Below are positions 18,546 to 26,770 of a stretch of 64,000 nt of DNA, piece by piece. Position 1 is the first letter of the stretch, and each line of letters opens with the position of its first letter. The DNA lies in NCBI RefSeq assembly GCF_900143085.1, contig NZ_FRCZ01000007.1:173750-237749 (forward strand), written 5' to 3'. Position numbers and translations under genes: made by a program. The stretch is from Gracilibacillus kekensis (GTDB taxonomy: Bacteria; Bacillota; Bacilli; Bacillales; Amphibacillaceae). A model generated the notes under the pieces. It was not told the DNA's origin. It saw only the letters and a list, made by a program, of their open reading frames with translations, and ran no database searches.

Positions 18546-19763
18546 GTGAAAAGAACAGTAGAAGAAGCAATTCAAGCACTAAAACAAGGGGAGATCGTCA
18601 TTGTCGTTGATGATGAAGATCGGGAAAACGAAGGCGACTTTATCGCTTTAGCTGAACATACTAAGCCAGAAACGATTAATTTTATGGCAAAAGAAGGACG
18701 CGGGTTAATTTGTGCTCCAATGACGAAAGCTTATGCGGACCGCTTCCAACTGGGAGAAATGGTAGCTCGCAACACGGATGATCATGGGACTAATTTTACC
18801 GTAAGTATTGATTTTCATTCCACACACACGGGAATTAGTGCGCAAGAAAGAGCGTTGACGATTGAAAAGCTGGTAGATGAGACAACGACTGCCAATGATT
18901 TCAAACGTCCTGGTCATGTTTTTCCTTTAATCGCCAAAACAGCAGGAGTATTAGAACGAACAGGCCACACCGAAGCTGCAATTGATCTAGCTCGTTTAGC
19001 TGGATCGAAGCCGGTTGCTGTTATTTGTGAGATCATGAATGAAGACGGAACAATGGCACGCCAACCCGATTTAGAGAAAATAGCTGAGCAACACGATATG
19101 CCGATGGTTACCATTCAAGAGTTGATACAGTATCGCAAGCGTTATGATCAATTAATCGTCAAGGAAACGGAAATCAATTTACCTACTTCTTACGGTGATT
19201 TTAAATTGGTAGCCTATACTGAAAAATATACGGGCCAAGAACATATTGCTTTATATAAAGGCGATCTAACACCAGATCAACCGACATTAGTTCGTGTTCA
19301 TTCCGAATGTTTAACAGGTGATGTATTTGGATCAGAACGATGTGATTGTGGACCACAATTAGAAAAGGCATTAGAAGAGATTCAAACAGCAGGACGCGGT
19401 GTCCTCGTATATATGCGGCAAGAAGGACGTGGTATCGGTTTAATTAATAAAATGAAAGCATATAAACTACAGGAAGAAGGCTATGACACGGTAGAGGCCA
19501 ATCATCAGCTCGGATTTCCAGATGATTTACGGGACTATGCAATTAGTGTCCAAATTTTGCGAGATCTAGGAGTTGGTAAAATTCATTTGTTAACGAATAA
19601 CCCTCGTAAGCTGTCAAGCGTGGAAGAGTATGGGTTAGAGTTAGTAGGAAGAAAAGCAATTGAAATACCATCCAACAAAAATAACGAAAAATATTTGCAA
19701 ACGAAAGTAGATAAATTAGATCATTTATTACATGTTAACCATCAAAATGGGGGAGGAATTTAG
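18546..19763 (+). CDS. ribBA: Bifunctional DHBP synthase / GTP cyclohydrolase II
   Basis: 405 residues. The N-terminal DHBP synthase (about 1-200) carries [12 protein letters not shown] and [13 protein letters not shown], giving dihydroxybutanone phosphate from ribulose 5-phosphate. The C-terminal GTP cyclohydrolase II (about 205-400) has the zinc ligands C..CDC in [18 protein letters not shown] and [12 protein letters not shown]. The start is GTG 18546, 8 bases after AAGGAGG; an in-frame GTG at 18537 overlaps that site and is rejected. It supplies both substrates that converge at RibH. Confidence 0.95.
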   Translation: MKRTVEEAIQALKQGEIVIVVDDEDRENEGDFIALAEHTKPETINFMAKEGRGLICAPMTKAYADRFQLGEMVARNTDDHGTNFTVSIDFHSTHTGISAQERALTIEKLVDETTTANDFKRPGHVFPLIAKTAGVLERTGHTEAAIDLARLAGSKPVAVICEIMNEDGTMARQPDLEKIAEQHDMPMVTIQELIQYRKRYDQLIVKETEINLPTSYGDFKLVAYTEKYTGQEHIALYKGDLTPDQPTLVRVHSECLTGDVFGSERCDCGPQLEKALEEIQTAGRGVLVYMRQEGRGIGLINKMKAYKLQEEGYDTVEANHQLGFPDDLRDYAISVQILRDLGVGKIHLLTNNPRKLSSVEEYGLELVGRKAIEIPSNKNNEKYLQTKVDKLDHLLHVNHQNGGGI

Positions 19764-19765
19764 AA

Positions 19766-20233
19766 ATGACAAAAATGTATGAAGGAAATTTAGTTGGTAC
19801 AGGTTTAAAAGTAGGGGTAGTCGTAGGAAGGTTTAATGAATTCATTACAGGAAAATTATTGAGTGGTGCAGAAGATGCGTTTCGTCGTCATGGTGTCGCT
19901 GTTGAAGATGTAGAGGTGGCATGGGTACCAGGTGCTTTTGAAATACCACTTGTAGCAAAAAAAATGGCAGAGACAAACAAATATGACGCGGTTGTTACAC
20001 TAGGTACGGTTATTCGTGGTTCTACCCCACACTTTGATTATGTAAGTAGTGAAGTTTCCAAAGGTGTGGCAAGTGTATCGATGGATGCAGGCATTCCAGT
20101 GATTTTTGGAGTTCTAACCACTGATACGATTGAACAAGCAATCGAACGTGCAGGAACAAAAGCAGGTAATAAAGGGGCAGAGGCAGCTGTTTCTGCGATT
20201 GAAATGGCTAACTTATTGAAAAATATAGGATAA
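19766..20233 (+). CDS. ribH: 6,7-dimethyl-8-ribityllumazine synthase
   Basis: 155 residues, the usual size. It condenses the ribitylaminouracil from RibD with dihydroxybutanone phosphate from RibBA. Family blocks are [15 protein letters not shown] (about 17), [14 protein letters not shown] (about 52) and [17 protein letters not shown] with the catalytic His (about 79). In Bacilli it forms the icosahedral capsid that encloses RibE. It ends the operon, followed by a strong hairpin. Confidence 0.96.
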   Translation: MTKMYEGNLVGTGLKVGVVVGRFNEFITGKLLSGAEDAFRRHGVAVEDVEVAWVPGAFEIPLVAKKMAETNKYDAVVTLGTVIRGSTPHFDYVSSEVSKGVASVSMDAGIPVIFGVLTTDTIEQAIERAGTKAGNKGAEAAVSAIEMANLLKNIG

Positions 20234-20237
20234 TAAC

Positions 20238-20271
20238 AAAAAGTAGCGTGCTATGAACACGCTACTTTTTC
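20238..20271. terminator. Bidirectional terminator, ribH / glutathione peroxidase
   Basis: 13-bp stem AAAAAGTAGCGTG / CACGCTACTTTTT with a 7-nt loop between convergent genes. The A run on one side and the T run on the other let it work on both strands. Confidence 0.88.
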
Positions 20272-20275
20272 AATA

Positions 20276-20758
20276 TTAGCTTTTTTGAAGTAATTTTTTA
20301 ATATCTTCTTCTATGTCTTTAGGTTCTGTCTTAGGTGCGTAGCGCTTTACTACGTTACCCTCTTTATCAATAAGGAACTTGGTAAAATTCCATTTTATGG
20401 ATCCAGAAATAATACCTGGTGCTTCTTTTGTTAGGTGTTGAAATAAAGGGTGTGCATTTTTTCCGCGAACTTCTGTTTTTCCAAACATAGGGAAGCTGAC
20501 TCCATAATTGATACGACAATGTTCTTCCGCTTCTTCACTTGAACCAGGTTCTTGATTCATGAACTGGTTACTTGGAAAACCGAGAATTTGCAAACCTTCA
20601 TCTTTATATTTTTCATATAGTTCTTGTAGCCCATCAAATTGTGGAGCAAAACCACACTTACTTGCTGTATTTACAATGATCATTGCCTTGGCTTTATAAT
20701 CATTTACTAATTTTTCTTCGCCTTTAGGTGTCTGGACTTTTAAATCATAGATTGACAT
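20276..20758 (-). CDS. Glutathione peroxidase family thiol peroxidase (BsaA-like)
   Basis: 160 residues of the GPx fold. The peroxidatic Cys is in [11 protein letters not shown] (about residue 36); the Gln of FPSNQF (about 72) and Trp-Asn of [10 protein letters not shown] (about 125) complete the catalytic tetrad. A second Cys in the EEHCRINYG segment (about 82) can act as resolving Cys with thioredoxin. The bacterial Cys-type enzymes reduce lipid and organic peroxides in the cytoplasm, mostly with thioredoxin rather than glutathione. AAGGAGG precedes the ATG. A CTGACA-16-TATCCT promoter is visible just upstream (about 20782-20809, minus strand). Confidence 0.9.
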   Translation of the reverse strand: MSIYDLKVQTPKGEEKLVNDYKAKAMIIVNTASKCGFAPQFDGLQELYEKYKDEGLQILGFPSNQFMNQEPGSSEEAEEHCRINYGVSFPMFGKTEVRGKNAHPLFQHLTKEAPGIISGSIKWNFTKFLIDKEGNVVKRYAPKTEPKDIEEDIKKLLQKS

Positions 20759-21197
20759 AACACCATCACCTCCTTATCAAGAAGGATAGCATAAAGTCAA
20801 AGATTGTCAGAAAAATATGCTCAAAAAATACGAAGGTTAAAACCAGTGACTTTCTATGGAGGATAAAGATTTTTAAAAAGATATTAAATTTTTATTTTGG
20901 TTTGTAGTTTCTATTTTGTTATTCTTTGTTATAAGGAGCAAGAATATTAACATAATTTAATAATATAAACCCACTTGTGAAAATATTTTCCTTAGCTTCA
21001 GTTTCTTAGATGGTTCCAGTTAATTTAGTACGTATTAATATGTAATGATATTCATTGGCACTTTTATTCTTGTTTATTTCCTTGTTTTTTTATCTTCATT
21101 TTAAGTTCTGGGTTAAAAGGAAACTTAATGGTGATATAAGGAACACATTAGGTAGATCAAAAAACATTCAACCTTTATTAAGAAAGTTGGGCATAAC
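20759..21197. other. Intergenic region, 439 bases, no gene seen
   Basis: AT-rich spacer between two divergent genes. The first ~55 bases hold the GPx ribosome site and promoter on the minus strand. AATGATATTCATT (about 21046) is a short palindrome reminiscent of a Fur or PerR half-box but too degenerate to call. I see no ORF with a ribosome site and no convincing hairpin. Confidence 0.5.
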
Positions 21198-21440
21198 ATG
21201 GGAGTGAGAGGTTTGTTAAAAGAAGTGTTTGGAACAAAAAGAGACTTTAGCTGTAAGTATTGCAATAACAATATTCAAACGAATGAAAAGTGCTGGGTTA
21301 ATTGGAAGCTGCCACCGAGCCATCATAAATCTCAAACATTACCTAGAAAAGAATTTGAGTTGGACAATGTTGAAATGATTTGTATGAGGTGTGCCAACAA
21401 AATTAAAGATCAGATTACCGAAAAAGATTTGTTTGGTTAG
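21198..21440 (+). CDS. Small zinc-ribbon-like protein of unknown function
   Basis: 80 residues. Two Cys pairs, CKYC (about 20-23) and CMRC (about 65-68), with the intervening basic and aromatic stretch CWVNWKLPPSHHK, suggest a single treble-clef or zinc-ribbon fold. No family recognised. The start is uncertain: the ATG at 21198 lacks a good site; GGGAGTGAGAGG just after it could serve a later TTG or GTG. Terminator hairpin 90 bases downstream. Coding is supported by codon use and the ordered Cys pairs; function cannot be stated. Confidence 0.6.
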   Translation: MGVRGLLKEVFGTKRDFSCKYCNNNIQTNEKCWVNWKLPPSHHKSQTLPRKEFELDNVEMICMRCANKIKDQITEKDLFG

Positions 21441-21531
21441 ATTTTGGGAGAAATTTACGTGAAAATGTAAATATTTTAATTTTTGCATCAAGAGGAAATA
21501 CAACGGGTTGTAACATAGGTTTCCAATCTAA

Positions 21532-21565
21532 AAAAAGAGCTAGCACTGGGGCTGGCTCTTTCTTT
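21532..21565. terminator. Bidirectional terminator, zinc-ribbon gene / trhO
   Basis: 9-bp stem AGAGCTAGC / GCTGGCTCT between convergent genes, with T-rich flanks on both strands (TTTCTTT forward, TTTTTTT reverse). Confidence 0.75.
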
Positions 21566-21625
21566 AAATGATCTCCGAAAAAAGTTTTCCTGCTTTTGTA
21601 GCGAAGTACCATATATCTATTTTAT

Positions 21626-22600
21626 TTATTGAATTACACCGTCTTCTTCCGCAATGCGATCTAACCTCGCTTGTATCTCTTCTTCAGTTAGACCCTGCTC
21701 TTTCACATATAAGTTACGCGGGCTAACACGACATTCGTGTGTACATCCTCGCAAATATTTGTGTTCATTTGCTTCTGAACAAAGGATCTGCTTATTACAC
21801 TCAGGATTGGCACAATTGGCATAACGTTCACACGGCTCACCGTCAAAATAATCTCTGCCAACCACTACATGTTCTTTACGGTTAACAGGAACAGAGATAC
21901 GTTCATCAAATACATATAATTGACCATCCCATAGTTCACCTTGTACTTCATCATCTTTTCCATAAGTAACAATACCACCGTGAAGTTGTCCAACATCATC
22001 GAAGCCTTTTTCTTTCATCCAACCACCGAATTTTTCGCAACGAATTCCGCCAGTACAATACATTAATACTTTTTTACCTTCTAATTGTTCTCGATTATCT
22101 TCGATCCATTCAGGCAGATCACGAAAATTATCAATATCAGGATTGATGGCACCACGGAAATGGCCTAGTTCATATTCATAATCATTTCTAGTATCCAAAA
22201 TCACTGTGTTCTCATTTTGCATTGCTTCATAAAACTCTTTTGGGTCCAAGAAGTCGGCATTTTTTTCGCGTGGATCGACATCTTCTTCACCTAAACGAAG
22301 CGTAACAAGTTCCGGACGATGACGGCAGTGCATCTTTTTAAATGCATGACCATCCGATTCGTCAATTTTAAATACCATGTCCGCAAACTTCGGGTCATTA
22401 TTCATTTCTTCCATATACTTAGTTGTTTGTTCCACTGTACCAGAAACAGTTCCATTTATGCCTTCTTCTGCAATCAGGATTCGTCCCTTTAGACCTAAGT
22501 CTTTACAAAAATCCAAATGCTCTTGGGCAAACGTTTCTGGGTCTTCGATTGTCACAAACTTATAATACAATAATACTTGGTACGTCTCTTTTGTCTCCAT
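21626..22600 (-). CDS. trhO: tRNA uridine(34) hydroxylase (rhodanese domain)
   Basis: 324 residues from ATG 22600, chosen because AGGTGG lies 7-8 bases upstream; an ATG six codons earlier has no site. Domains: an N-terminal acylphosphatase-like region (about 1-105), a rhodanese domain (about 118-215) with the active-site Cys in [14 protein letters not shown], and a C-terminal Cys-rich zinc region ([17 protein letters not shown]). TrhO (formerly YbfQ/YceA) makes 5-hydroxyuridine at the wobble position of tRNA using oxygen, the first step towards methoxyuridine. Monocistronic by appearance. Confidence 0.93.
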   Translation of the reverse strand: METKETYQVLLYYKFVTIEDPETFAQEHLDFCKDLGLKGRILIAEEGINGTVSGTVEQTTKYMEEMNNDPKFADMVFKIDESDGHAFKKMHCRHRPELVTLRLGEEDVDPREKNADFLDPKEFYEAMQNENTVILDTRNDYEYELGHFRGAINPDIDNFRDLPEWIEDNREQLEGKKVLMYCTGGIRCEKFGGWMKEKGFDDVGQLHGGIVTYGKDDEVQGELWDGQLYVFDERISVPVNRKEHVVVGRDYFDGEPCERYANCANPECNKQILCSEANEHKYLRGCTHECRVSPRNLYVKEQGLTEEEIQARLDRIAEEDGVIQ

Positions 22601-22718
22601 TTTTCTACCACCTATCAATTCATATTTGCAAGATATAAATGTTTTTAGGTTGGTTGGTACTTTTATAATCTTGCAAGAAATTATTTTATCATGTTTTTAG
22701 GGCAGAAACAACATCACG

Positions 22719-23168
22719 CTAAGGTATTGAAATCATGTTTTTAAAGATATTTAATAAATCGTCATTAGGATCTTGATTAATATAGCTTTTATTTTTAGTC
22801 ACGTCTGTAAAAATCATGGTATCATCATCAAATAAATGAATAGCATATGTACCTTTCTGGGGTGTTTCATTTTCTTTTCCCTTGAAAAAAGCTAATGAAT
22901 AATAACTTTCTGATTGCAATTTGTTAGAAATAGGATCCGTATATTCTTTGAATTGATCGGTGTTTTCTTCAAAAGCATTCAAAATACTTGATATATTAGT
23001 TTTATCAGTTACAAATTTCTGAGATGATTCTACTAAAGTAGCTTTTTCTATTTTCTGCACAGCAAGCAAATGAATGGAATTTTTCTCATCTAATGTTAGT
23101 AAATCTTCATCACCACTACATGCAACTACGAATAATATAAATATTAACGTTATTAATAGCTGTTTAAT
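22719..23168 (-). CDS. Small lipoprotein with AUU start codon
   Basis: 149 residues if translation begins at ATT 23168. The N terminus is then a textbook lipoprotein signal (M)KQLLITLIFILFVVAC with a lipobox Cys at 17, followed by SGDEDLL. GGGAGAG lies 8 bases upstream, inside the end of the oxidoreductase gene. No ATG, GTG or TTG exists in frame before the signal peptide; the first conventional start (TTG 23069) would discard the signal. The mature part is acidic with no recognised domain, ending in FKNMISIP. Either AUU initiation (as in infC) or a start-codon mutation explains the arrangement. It is translationally coupled to the upstream gene. Confidence 0.6.
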   Translation of the reverse strand: MKQLLITLIFILFVVACSGDEDLLTLDEKNSIHLLAVQKIEKATLVESSQKFVTDKTNISSILNAFEENTDQFKEYTDPISNKLQSESYYSLAFFKGKENETPQKGTYAIHLFDDDTMIFTDVTKNKSYINQDPNDDLLNIFKNMISIP

Positions 23169-23170
23169 AA

Positions 23171-24043
23171 TTACAACTCTCCCTCAAACCATTTAATCAA
23201 AGCTTGTGTCCCCTCGTCTTCTAATCCTTTGTCTGCCAATTCTTCATATAATTCAAGTGATAGAGCTAGACCAGGTGTTTGTATTCCCATGTTTTTAGCA
23301 TTGGTAAGGGCAATTTTCATATCTTTAATAAAATGTTTGATATAAAACCCTGGTTCATAATCGCCATTGATCATACGGGGTGCTAATTTAGATAAAGAAA
23401 AACTTCCTGCAGCACCTGTTGATATACTTTTTAGCACTCGTTCAGGGTCTAATCCTGCTTTTTTTGCATACATAATCGACTCTGATACACCGATCATGGT
23501 CGAAGCTATATTAATTTGATTCGCCATTTTGGTATGTTGTCCCGCTCCAGCCGGCCCTTGCAATACAATATTTTCGCCCATTATTTCAAAGATAGATAAC
23601 ATCGTATCAAAATCCTGTTGTGTACCACCAACCATAATGGCTAATTTTCCACTTTTGGCTCCAATATCACCACCAGATACAGGGGCATCTAAGCTGTGTA
23701 ACTTTTTAGTTTCAGCAACTTTTGCTATTTCTTCTGCTAATTGCGGGTCGGATGTTGTCATATCAATTAAATAGGATCCTGGTTTGGCGTTATTAATAAT
23801 ACCGTTTTCTTCAAGGTAAAGGTTTTCAACATCAGAAGGATAACCAACCATGGTAATGATAATATCTGATTTTGCTGCAAGGGAAGCTACTGTAACTTCC
23901 CAAATGGCTCCTTGGTTTAAGAGTTCAAGCGCTTTATCCTTCGTTCTGGTGAAAAGATGTACGTGATATCCTGCATCAATTAAATGACTTGCCATACTTT
24001 TCCCCATTACACCTGAACCAATAAAACCAATAGTTTTTGTCAT
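23171..24043 (-). CDS. NAD(P)-dependent oxidoreductase, 3-hydroxyisobutyrate dehydrogenase family (YkwC-like)
   Basis: 290 residues. The N-terminal Rossmann domain starts TIGFIGSGVMGKSMASHL (GxGxxG); the substrate motif DAPVSGGDIGAKSG is at about 120, and the catalytic Lys is in GAGQHTKMANQ (about 170). The C-terminal helical domain has the DMKIALTNAKNMGI segment. Family members reduce beta-hydroxyacids such as 3-hydroxyisobutyrate, tartronate semialdehyde or glyoxylate; the substrate here is open. Three consecutive ATG codons begin the ORF; the third (24043) has the best distance to AAAGGAG. A small lipoprotein follows, overlapping its stop region. Confidence 0.88.
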   Translation of the reverse strand: MTKTIGFIGSGVMGKSMASHLIDAGYHVHLFTRTKDKALELLNQGAIWEVTVASLAAKSDIIITMVGYPSDVENLYLEENGIINNAKPGSYLIDMTTSDPQLAEEIAKVAETKKLHSLDAPVSGGDIGAKSGKLAIMVGGTQQDFDTMLSIFEIMGENIVLQGPAGAGQHTKMANQINIASTMIGVSESIMYAKKAGLDPERVLKSISTGAAGSFSLSKLAPRMINGDYEPGFYIKHFIKDMKIALTNAKNMGIQTPGLALSLELYEELADKGLEDEGTQALIKWFEGEL

Positions 24044-24100
24044 CATCATTCTCCTTTTTTCTTATACTGTATCAGAAAAAAGCGATAGAGACTAATGGTT

Positions 24101-24126
24101 GTTTTTATTGATTAAATAATGGGAAT
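24101..24126 (+). promoter_or_regulatory. Sigma-B type promoter of the DksA/TraR-like gene
   Basis: GTTTTT (24101-24106), 14-bp spacer, GGGAAT (24121-24126) matches the sigma-B pattern GTTTNN-N12-15-GGGWAW. The transcript would start about 24133, just ahead of AAAGGAGG. The B. subtilis homologue YocK is a sigma-B stress gene, which fits. Confidence 0.55.
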
Positions 24127-24150
24127 AGGTGGACTAAAAGGAGGATCAAC

Positions 24151-24504
24151 ATGAAACAAGAAGTGCTAGAGCAATGTAAAAGTTATTTAAATGAGAGAAA
24201 AGAGCAATTAAAGAAGGATAATGCAGAAAGTGTAAATGAAAGTAAACCATTGGATGCAGATGTTGGAGAATTATCAACAAGTTTTGACAATCATCCTGCA
24301 GATATGGGAACCGAATTATATGACCGGCAAAAAGATATCACGTTACAAGCACATGAACAGGAAGAATTAGAAGAAGTTGACCATGCATTAAAATCAATTA
24401 AAAAAGGTACTTATCATCTTTGTGAGGAGTGTGGAAAAGAAATTTCAGAAGATCGCTTATTAGCTATTCCAACCACTAGATATTGTATTGATCATGGTAA
24501 ATAA
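24151..24504 (+). CDS. DksA/TraR family zinc-finger protein (YocK/YteA-like)
   Basis: 117 residues. The N-terminal half is a charged coiled coil (about 1-85) with the conserved LSTSFDNHPADMGTELYDRQ block. The C-terminal zinc finger is CEECGKEISEDRLLAIPTTRYC (about 90-111). Such proteins bind RNA polymerase through the secondary channel or are general stress proteins; B. subtilis YocK is one. It is shorter than YocK and YteA because the tail after the finger is missing. AAAGGAGG precedes the ATG. The upstream promoter looks sigma-B dependent. Confidence 0.85.
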   Translation: MKQEVLEQCKSYLNERKEQLKKDNAESVNESKPLDADVGELSTSFDNHPADMGTELYDRQKDITLQAHEQEELEEVDHALKSIKKGTYHLCEECGKEISEDRLLAIPTTRYCIDHGK

Positions 24505-24505
24505 A

Positions 24506-24533
24506 AAACCTAGGCTAGCGTTAGCCTAGGTTA
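24506..24533 (-). terminator. Terminator of the HtrA-type protease gene (bidirectional hairpin)
   Basis: 11-bp perfect stem AACCTAGGCTA / TAGCCTAGGTT with GCGT loop. The stronger T run (TTTTTTAT) is on the minus strand, after the htrA-type gene; it also lies 2 bases after the DksA-like stop. Confidence 0.8.
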
Positions 24534-24557
24534 TAATTATCTAGATGAAATCTCACT

Positions 24558-25784
24558 TTACAAATCTTCCTGTTTATCTAATGTCATCGTTGCAGTTTGT
24601 ACGTTTCCTTCTCGATAGAAAGTGACAGTAATTTCATCACCGATTTCTGTTTCTCGATATAAATAGGTTTTTAAATCAAGCATAGAACTGATTTCCTTAT
24701 CATCAATTTTTGTTACAACATCATATTGTTTTAGACCTGCTTCATCTGCTGGAGAATTTGATTCAATATCAGCAACAACAATGCCATCTTCCACACTTTC
24801 TTCTAATTTTAACGTTTCTTGAAGGTGACGAGCAGGTACCGTTGATAAGTCGACAGCGCTAATGCCCATGAATGGACGCACAACTTCACCATCTGTTTCT
24901 AACTGTTCCATGACAGGTTTTGCATCACTAATAGGAATAGCAAAACCGATACCCTCTACTGCAGCTTGTGCAATTTTCATCGAGTTAATTCCAATTAATT
25001 GACCATTCGAGTTAACTAATGCACCACCACTGTTACCAGGGTTAATCGCAGCATCTGTTTGGATGACATTTGTTGTCCAATCTGGTTGACGGTCATTATT
25101 TAAATCGACATCGACAGCACGATCTAACCCACTAATAATACCTTGTGTAACCGATCCAGCAAACTCCGTACCAAGAGGATTACCGATCGCAATCGCTGTA
25201 TCACCTACCGTCAATTCATCAGAAGAACCAAGTTCAGCGACTGTCGTTACTTGATCATTAGGGATTTGTAAAACGGCTAGGTCCGTTAAGGCATCTGTAC
25301 CTAATACTTCAGCTTGAACATGCTCACCATTTGTTAAAATAACCTCCACTTGTTGAGCACCTTCCACTACGTGATTATTGGTAACGACATATGCGTTTTC
25401 ACCATCATCTTTATAAATAACACCTGAACCAGTTCCTGCAGCATCTGATTCTTCCCATAGACTAACTTGTTGAACATTCGATATTCCAACTACAGCATCG
25501 GATACTTTTTCTACTGCTCCGGAAATAGAGTTTGTATTCTCGGTAGATAGATTCGAAGTGGGTACTGCTTCCTGATCAGTAGATTGCTGACTTTCAGCTG
25601 TCTCTTCAGTCTCTACTGTATTTTCTGAAGCAGTGTTTTGATTATCATCTAATTGCGTCAGGAAAATCCCACCTGTAAATAAAGCCGCGATGATACCTCC
25701 AGCTACACCACTCATTAACATCGGGAAAGTATTTCTTTCCTTTTTTGGTTTTGGAGTGTGTTCTTGATTAAATTCTTGACTCAT
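24558..25784 (-). CDS. htrB: HtrA-type membrane-anchored serine protease (HtrB/YvtA-like)
   Basis: 408 residues. A cytoplasmic N terminus (about 1-20), one membrane anchor (about 22-45), a Ser/Thr/Glu-rich linker to about 85, a trypsin-like domain with His in TNNHVVEG, Asp in TDLAVLQI and Ser in GNSGGALVN, and a C-terminal PDZ domain (about 300-400) with GIVVADIESNSPADEAGLKQ. It degrades or refolds misfolded exported proteins outside the membrane. In B. subtilis htrB is divergent from cssRS and is induced by it, the arrangement seen here, so htrB is preferred over htrA or htrC; the paralogue assignment is by context. Confidence 0.85.
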   Translation of the reverse strand: MSQEFNQEHTPKPKKERNTFPMLMSGVAGGIIAALFTGGIFLTQLDDNQNTASENTVETEETAESQQSTDQEAVPTSNLSTENTNSISGAVEKVSDAVVGISNVQQVSLWEESDAAGTGSGVIYKDDGENAYVVTNNHVVEGAQQVEVILTNGEHVQAEVLGTDALTDLAVLQIPNDQVTTVAELGSSDELTVGDTAIAIGNPLGTEFAGSVTQGIISGLDRAVDVDLNNDRQPDWTTNVIQTDAAINPGNSGGALVNSNGQLIGINSMKIAQAAVEGIGFAIPISDAKPVMEQLETDGEVVRPFMGISAVDLSTVPARHLQETLKLEESVEDGIVVADIESNSPADEAGLKQYDVVTKIDDKEISSMLDLKTYLYRETEIGDEITVTFYREGNVQTATMTLDKQEDL

Positions 25785-25869
25785 ATCTATTCACACCTTT
25801 TTAAAAAATTTGTTATTAATAACTTCACTTACTATATTACCCACCATTTATGGCATATTAACGGGATAA

Positions 25870-25890
25870 GTGTATAAAAAATGTGTAAAA
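25870..25890 (-). promoter_or_regulatory. Candidate CssR-type direct repeat upstream of htrB
   Basis: On the minus strand, TTTTACACAT is followed by TTTTTATACAC: two near-identical octamer-like half-sites 10-12 bases apart, the layout expected for an OmpR-family tandem dimer. It lies about 90 bases before the protease gene. Assignment to CssR is an inference from the neighbouring regulator genes. Confidence 0.35.
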
Positions 25891-25971
25891 TCAGCTAATT
25901 ATATAGCATTACTTAATTTTTTTAGATAAATGTGCGAAAATATGATAAAGCGAAACTTATCAGAAAGTTAG

Positions 25972-26033
25972 CGTCCGTTACCCCTCACATATATTATTTG
26001 TTGAAGAAATCTGTTTTAAGGGTATAACGGACG
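25972..26033. repeat. Long-spaced inverted repeat before cssR
   Basis: CGTCCGTTACCC (25972-25983) and GGGTATAACGGACG (26020-26033) are inverted copies differing by a TA insertion, separated by about 36 bases. It could be a hairpin in the cssRS leader or a binding site in the divergent control region. Confidence 0.5.
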
Positions 26034-26077
26034 TATACACCGTGATAAAAGAAAGATACGGAGAGGTGGAAGATAAC

Positions 26078-26770
26078 ATGCACCAAAAAATATATATGGT
26101 AGAAGATGATCCGAATATTCGAGATATTGTGAATGCATATCTAAAAAAAGAAGGCTATCAGGTGACACTCATGGAAACAGCAGAGGATGCGTGGGAATTA
26201 GCAACGACAGGGCAACCAGATATGTGGATTTTAGATATTATGCTTCCTGGAATGGACGGATATGAATTATGCAAAAAAATCCGACAAATAAGTGAAGTTC
26301 CGATTATTATCATCTCAGCAAAAGATGAGGAAGTCGATAAAATACTTGGTTTAGAGTTAGGTAGTGATGACTATTTAACGAAACCATTTAGTCCAAGAGA
26401 ACTAGTGGCAAGGATAAAGCGTCTCTTTAAGCGTGCTGAATCACACCCTGTTAAAAAGAGCGATCAAACCAGTGTTATTGAACTTGGTGGACTTGAAGTC
26501 GATAAAGCGGCTCGCATTGTTAAATGGCAACAGCAAGAAATTGATGTCACTTCAAAAGAATTTGAAATGTTAGAAATTTTTGCGAAACAACCCAATCGTG
26601 CTTTTTCGAGAGAAGAATTGTTGACATTAGTATGGGGTAACGATTATTTCGGAAGTGATCGAGCAGTAGATGATCTTGTAAAACGATTAAGGAAGAAAAT
26701 GGCCAATTTACCGATCGAAACCGTGTGGGGACACGGTTACCGCTTAGAATATGACGGAGAACAAACATGA
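26078..26770 (+). CDS. cssR: OmpR-family response regulator (CssR-like)
   Basis: 230 residues from ATG 26078, which has GGAGAGGTGG 8 bases upstream; a GTG at 26042 has none. The receiver domain (about 1-115) has the acidic pair EDD, phosphoacceptor Asp in MWILDIMLPGMDGYEL (about 51) and Lys in DDYLTKPFSPREL (about 104). The winged-helix C-terminal domain contains DYFGSDRAVDDLVKRLRKKM, strikingly like B. subtilis CssR. With the divergent htr-type protease next door this indicates the secretion-stress regulator. Its TGA overlaps the kinase ATG. Confidence 0.85.
   Translation: MHQKIYMVEDDPNIRDIVNAYLKKEGYQVTLMETAEDAWELATTGQPDMWILDIMLPGMDGYELCKKIRQISEVPIIIISAKDEEVDKILGLELGSDDYLTKPFSPRELVARIKRLFKRAESHPVKKSDQTSVIELGGLEVDKAARIVKWQQQEIDVTSKEFEMLEIFAKQPNRAFSREELLTLVWGNDYFGSDRAVDDLVKRLRKKMANLPIETVWGHGYRLEYDGEQT

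Noticed and set aside
21041..21062. Fur or PerR box (AATGATATTCATT)
   Set aside because: Too short and degenerate against the 7-1-7 pattern to call.
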